From contig JARBUD010000026.1 in assembly GCA_029239875.1 (NCBI GenBank), positions 1 through 58,994 of the forward strand: a stretch of 58,994 bases of DNA, in the 5' to 3' direction. The position numbers were made by a program, and so were the translations under genes. The notes beneath the pieces were generated by a model, which searched no databases, was not told the DNA's origin, and worked only from the letters and a program-made list of their open reading frames with translations. Of this stretch, positions 56,720-58,994 are shown piece after piece; within the stretch, counting starts at the first letter, position 1, and every line of letters begins with the position of its first letter. Source of the DNA: Xanthobacteraceae bacterium. GTDB lineage: Bacteria > Pseudomonadota > Alphaproteobacteria > Rhizobiales > Xanthobacteraceae.

Positions 56720-57543
56720 GCGCTGCACGTATTGACCCGACGGCACGCGTCGAGGATGGCGCGAGCCTGGGCGAGGGCGTCGAGGTCGGCCCCTTCTGCA
56801 CGGTCGGGCCGCATGTCATGCTCGAAGCCGGGGTGAAGCTGGTCTCGCACGTCGCCGTCGCGGGGCACACCACCATCGGCGAGAACAGCGTGGTCTATCC
56901 CTTCGCCTCGCTCGGCTTCCCGCCGCAGTCCTACCACTACAAGGGCGAGCCGAGCCGGCTCACTATCGGCCGCAACTGCATCATCCGCGAGCATGTGACG
57001 ATGAACACCGGCACGGCCGGCGGCCACATGGAGACGGTGGTCGGCGAGGGCGGCATGTTCATGGTCGGCAGCCACATCGCGCATGACTGCGTCGTCGGCG
57101 CCCGCGCCGTGTTCGCCAACAACGCCACGCTCGCAGGCCATGTGACCATCGGCGAGAACGTGTTCATCGGCGGGCTCTCCGCCGTGCACCAGTTCGTGCG
57201 TGTCGGCGACGGTTGCATCGTTGGCGGCATGTGCGGCGTGCGCCACGACCTCATTCCCTTCGGCGCCATGGTGGAAGGCCGACCGGGCCTCGGCGGGCTC
57301 AACCTCATCGGGCTGAAGCGCCGCGGCTTCTCGCGGCCGCAGATCCACGCGCTGCGCGCCGCCTATCGTGAGCTGTTCTACAGCGCCGGTACGCTGGGCG
57401 AGCGCACCGATCGCGTGGCCGAGCGCTTCGCCGACGACGCCAATGTCATGCATGTGATCGAGTTCGTCCGCAGCGCCGGCAAGCGCCGCCTGACCGTGCC
57501 CGTCGATGCGGCCGACCATGTCGCCGAGCCCGAAGCCGCCTGA
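56716..57543 (+). CDS. lpxA: UDP-N-acetylglucosamine acyltransferase
   Basis: 275 residues, GTG start at 56,716 overlapping the fabZ stop. Hexapeptide beta-helix with catalytic His123 ([11 protein letters not shown]) and helical C-terminus ([20 protein letters not shown]). First acylation of lipid A. Typical length. Confidence 0.96.
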   Translation: MSAARIDPTARVEDGASLGEGVEVGPFCTVGPHVMLEAGVKLVSHVAVAGHTTIGENSVVYPFASLGFPPQSYHYKGEPSRLTIGRNCIIREHVTMNTGTAGGHMETVVGEGGMFMVGSHIAHDCVVGARAVFANNATLAGHVTIGENVFIGGLSAVHQFVRVGDGCIVGGMCGVRHDLIPFGAMVEGRPGLGGLNLIGLKRRGFSRPQIHALRAAYRELFYSAGTLGERTDRVAERFADDANVMHVIEFVRSAGKRRLTVPVDAADHVAEPEAA

Positions 57544-58405
57544 GGCGGGCCCGGCGCCGGCTAAAGGCGCTCTCGCCATCATCTGCGGCGGCGGCGCATT
57601 TCCTCTGGTGGTCGCCGAGGCGGCACGCCGCGCCGGCCGGGACGTCGTTCTCTTCCCGGTGCGCGGCTTCGCCGGCCCCGAGGTCGAGAGCTGGCCGCAT
57701 GTGTGGATCCATATCGCCCGCTTCGGCATGCTGAAGCGCGAGATGCGCCGCCTCGGCTGCACCGAGGTCGTGTTCATCGGCACCGTGCTGCGCCCGCGCA
57801 TCCGCGACATGCGCTTCGACTGGACGGCGCTCACCCTGCTGCCGCGGGTGTTTCGCATGCTGCGCGGCGGCGACGACCATCTGCTCACCAGTCTCGGCCG
57901 ATTGTTCGAAGAATCCGGCTTCCGCCTCGTCGGCGCGCATGAGATCGCGCCGGAGATCCTCATCCCCGCCGGCCAGCTCGGCGGCGTCGCGCCGACGGCA
58001 GAGGAGATGGAGGACGTCGCCCTCGGCCGCCGCGCGCTCGCGGTCACCGGACCGCTCGACATCGGACAGGGGCTGGTGGTGATGAACCGCCACGTCGTCG
58101 CGCTGGAGGCGGCGGAGGGTACCGACCTCATGCTCGCGCGCGTGGCCGAACTGCGCGGCAATGGTCGCATCAAGGCCCCGGCGCGCTGCGGCGTGCTGGT
58201 GAAGCGGCCAAAGGAGGGGCAGGACCGCCGGCTCGACCTGCCCTCGCTCGGCGCGCGCACGGTGGAGGGCGCCGCCCGTGCCGGGCTCGCCGGCATCGCG
58301 GTGGAGGCTGGCGGCGTCATCGTCAGCGACGTCGGCGCCCTGGTGCGCGCCGCCGACAGCGCGGGCCTCTTCATCTACGCCTTCGGGCAGGACGAGGCGC
58401 CATGA
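57506..58405 (+). CDS. lpxI: UDP-2,3-diacylglucosamine diphosphatase LpxI
   Basis: 299 residues from ATG at 57,506, or 295 from ATG at 57,518. N-terminal ALAIICGGGAFPLVVAEAARRAGRDVVLFPVRGFAG and C-terminal KAPARCGVLVKRPKEGQDRRLDLPSLGARTVEGAARAGLAGIAVEAGGV are the LpxI (DUF1009) signatures. It replaces LpxH in alphaproteobacteria. The start lies inside the last 38 bases of lpxA; the stop overlaps lpxB. Confidence 0.94.
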   Translation: MRPTMSPSPKPPEAGPAPAKGALAIICGGGAFPLVVAEAARRAGRDVVLFPVRGFAGPEVESWPHVWIHIARFGMLKREMRRLGCTEVVFIGTVLRPRIRDMRFDWTALTLLPRVFRMLRGGDDHLLTSLGRLFEESGFRLVGAHEIAPEILIPAGQLGGVAPTAEEMEDVALGRRALAVTGPLDIGQGLVVMNRHVVALEAAEGTDLMLARVAELRGNGRIKAPARCGVLVKRPKEGQDRRLDLPSLGARTVEGAARAGLAGIAVEAGGVIVSDVGALVRAADSAGLFIYAFGQDEAP

Positions 58406-58994
58406 CGGCGAAGAACACGGCGGAAAAGCCGCTCGATGTCTTCATCATCGCCGGCGAGGAATCCGGCGATGCGCTCGCCGAAGGGCTGATGGCCGAGCTC
58501 AAGGCATTGCATCCGGGCGAGGTGCGCTTCCGCGGCGTCGGCGGCGCGCGCATGCAGGGGCAGGGGCTTCGGAGCCTCTTCCCCATGGAGGACATCACCG
58601 CCATGGGCTTCGCCCAGGTGATCGGCGGCCTGCCGCGCATCCTCAAGCGCATGCGCGAGGCGGCGGAGGCGATCATCGCCCACCCGCCCGATATCCTCGT
58701 CATGGTCGACGCGCCCGACTTCACCCACCGCGTGGCGCACAAGGTGCGTGCCCGGCTGCGCGACCTGCCGATCGTCAAATATGTTGCCCCGACCGTGTGG
58801 GTCTGGCGGCCGGGCCGGGCGAAGGCCATGGCGCCGGATTTCGACCGCGTGCTGGCGCTGCTACCTTTCGAGCCGGAGGCGATGCACGAACTCGGCGGCC
58901 CGCCGACGAGCTATGTCGGCCATCCGCTGTTCGGCGAGCTGGACCGCCTGCGCCCGAACGCGCAGGAGGCCGCACGGCGCGAGGGGAAGCCGCC
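58402..58994 (+). CDS. lpxB: Lipid-A-disaccharide synthase (partial, cut by window end)
   Basis: First 197 residues. GT19 family: DVFIIAGEESGDALAEGLMAELK at 12-34, the FRGVGGARMQGQG segment and VDAPDFTHRVAHKVR, then PTVWVWRPGRAKAMAPDFDRVLALLPFEPE. It joins two acylated glucosamines. ATG overlaps the lpxI stop (ATGA). About half the gene is in view. Confidence 0.95.
   Translation, partial: MTAKNTAEKPLDVFIIAGEESGDALAEGLMAELKALHPGEVRFRGVGGARMQGQGLRSLFPMEDITAMGFAQVIGGLPRILKRMREAAEAIIAHPPDILVMVDAPDFTHRVAHKVRARLRDLPIVKYVAPTVWVWRPGRAKAMAPDFDRVLALLPFEPEAMHELGGPPTSYVGHPLFGELDRLRPNAQEAARREGKP

Overview
The window is a GC-rich stretch of an alphaproteobacterial chromosome, most likely Hyphomicrobiales (a Xanthobacteraceae relative such as Ancylobacter or Starkeya would fit, but the genus is a guess). 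Three things support this: a complete 14-gene nuo operon in the alphaproteobacterial order, the block mce-DUF1467-proS-lolC-lolD-dnaE, and the block rpsB-tsf-pyrH-frr-uppS-cdsA-rseP-bamA-lpxD-fabZ-lpxA-lpxI-lpxB. LexA boxes are of the alphaproteobacterial type GTTC-N7-GTTC, and small Rhizobiales families (DUF982, DUF1488, DUF4142, DUF6127-like) are present.

Layout. 1-5.3 kb is accessory DNA: tiny overlapping minus-strand genes, then a plus-strand phage lysis cassette (M15 endolysin, holin-like protein, nested Rz/Rz1-type spanins, DUF6127-like protein) with no structural phage genes, then a sulfotransferase gene broken by two frameshifts. 5.3-10.5 kb is a general stress or redox cluster (membrane protein, SDR, zinc alcohol dehydrogenase, DUF4142, SDR-DoxX fusion, DUF2269). 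10.7-12.8 kb holds an exonuclease III gene with an in-frame deletion and several decayed fragments. 12.8-15.0 kb is a compact module bounded by two inward-firing LexA boxes: three unknown genes on the plus strand converge on a two-gene minus-strand operon that encodes a SRAP (HMCES/YedK) abasic-site protein. The accessory region ends at 15,471-15,521 in a 51-base 3' piece of tRNA-Asp(GTC), which looks like the attachment site of an integrated element.

From 15.7 kb on the window is backbone: a small exported protein, a Na/Pi cotransporter with a PhoU domain, DUF1488, nuoA-N (18.5-33.3 kb) with an extra small membrane-protein gene between nuoH and nuoI, birA, RNase J, methylmalonyl-CoA epimerase, DUF1467, proS, the lipoprotein-sorting ABC proteins lolC and lolD, and dnaE. 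Upstream of dnaE sits a 32-residue single-pass membrane ORF behind two LexA boxes. It resembles in size, topology and control the SOS division inhibitor SidA of Caulobacter. After dnaE come a sulfotransferase, the ribosome and translation genes rpsB, tsf and frr, the UMP kinase gene pyrH, and the envelope cluster uppS-cdsA-rseP-bamA-lpxD-fabZ-lpxA-lpxI-lpxB (lpxB is cut by the window edge). The dxr gene that usually lies between cdsA and rseP is absent.

How the parts work together: nuo encodes respiratory complex I. The rpsB-to-lpxB stretch couples translation factors to lipid carrier, phospholipid, outer-membrane protein and lipid A synthesis. Two separate places (12.8-15.0 kb and 40.9-41.1 kb) appear to be wired to the SOS response, and they are the most promising places for undescribed biology.
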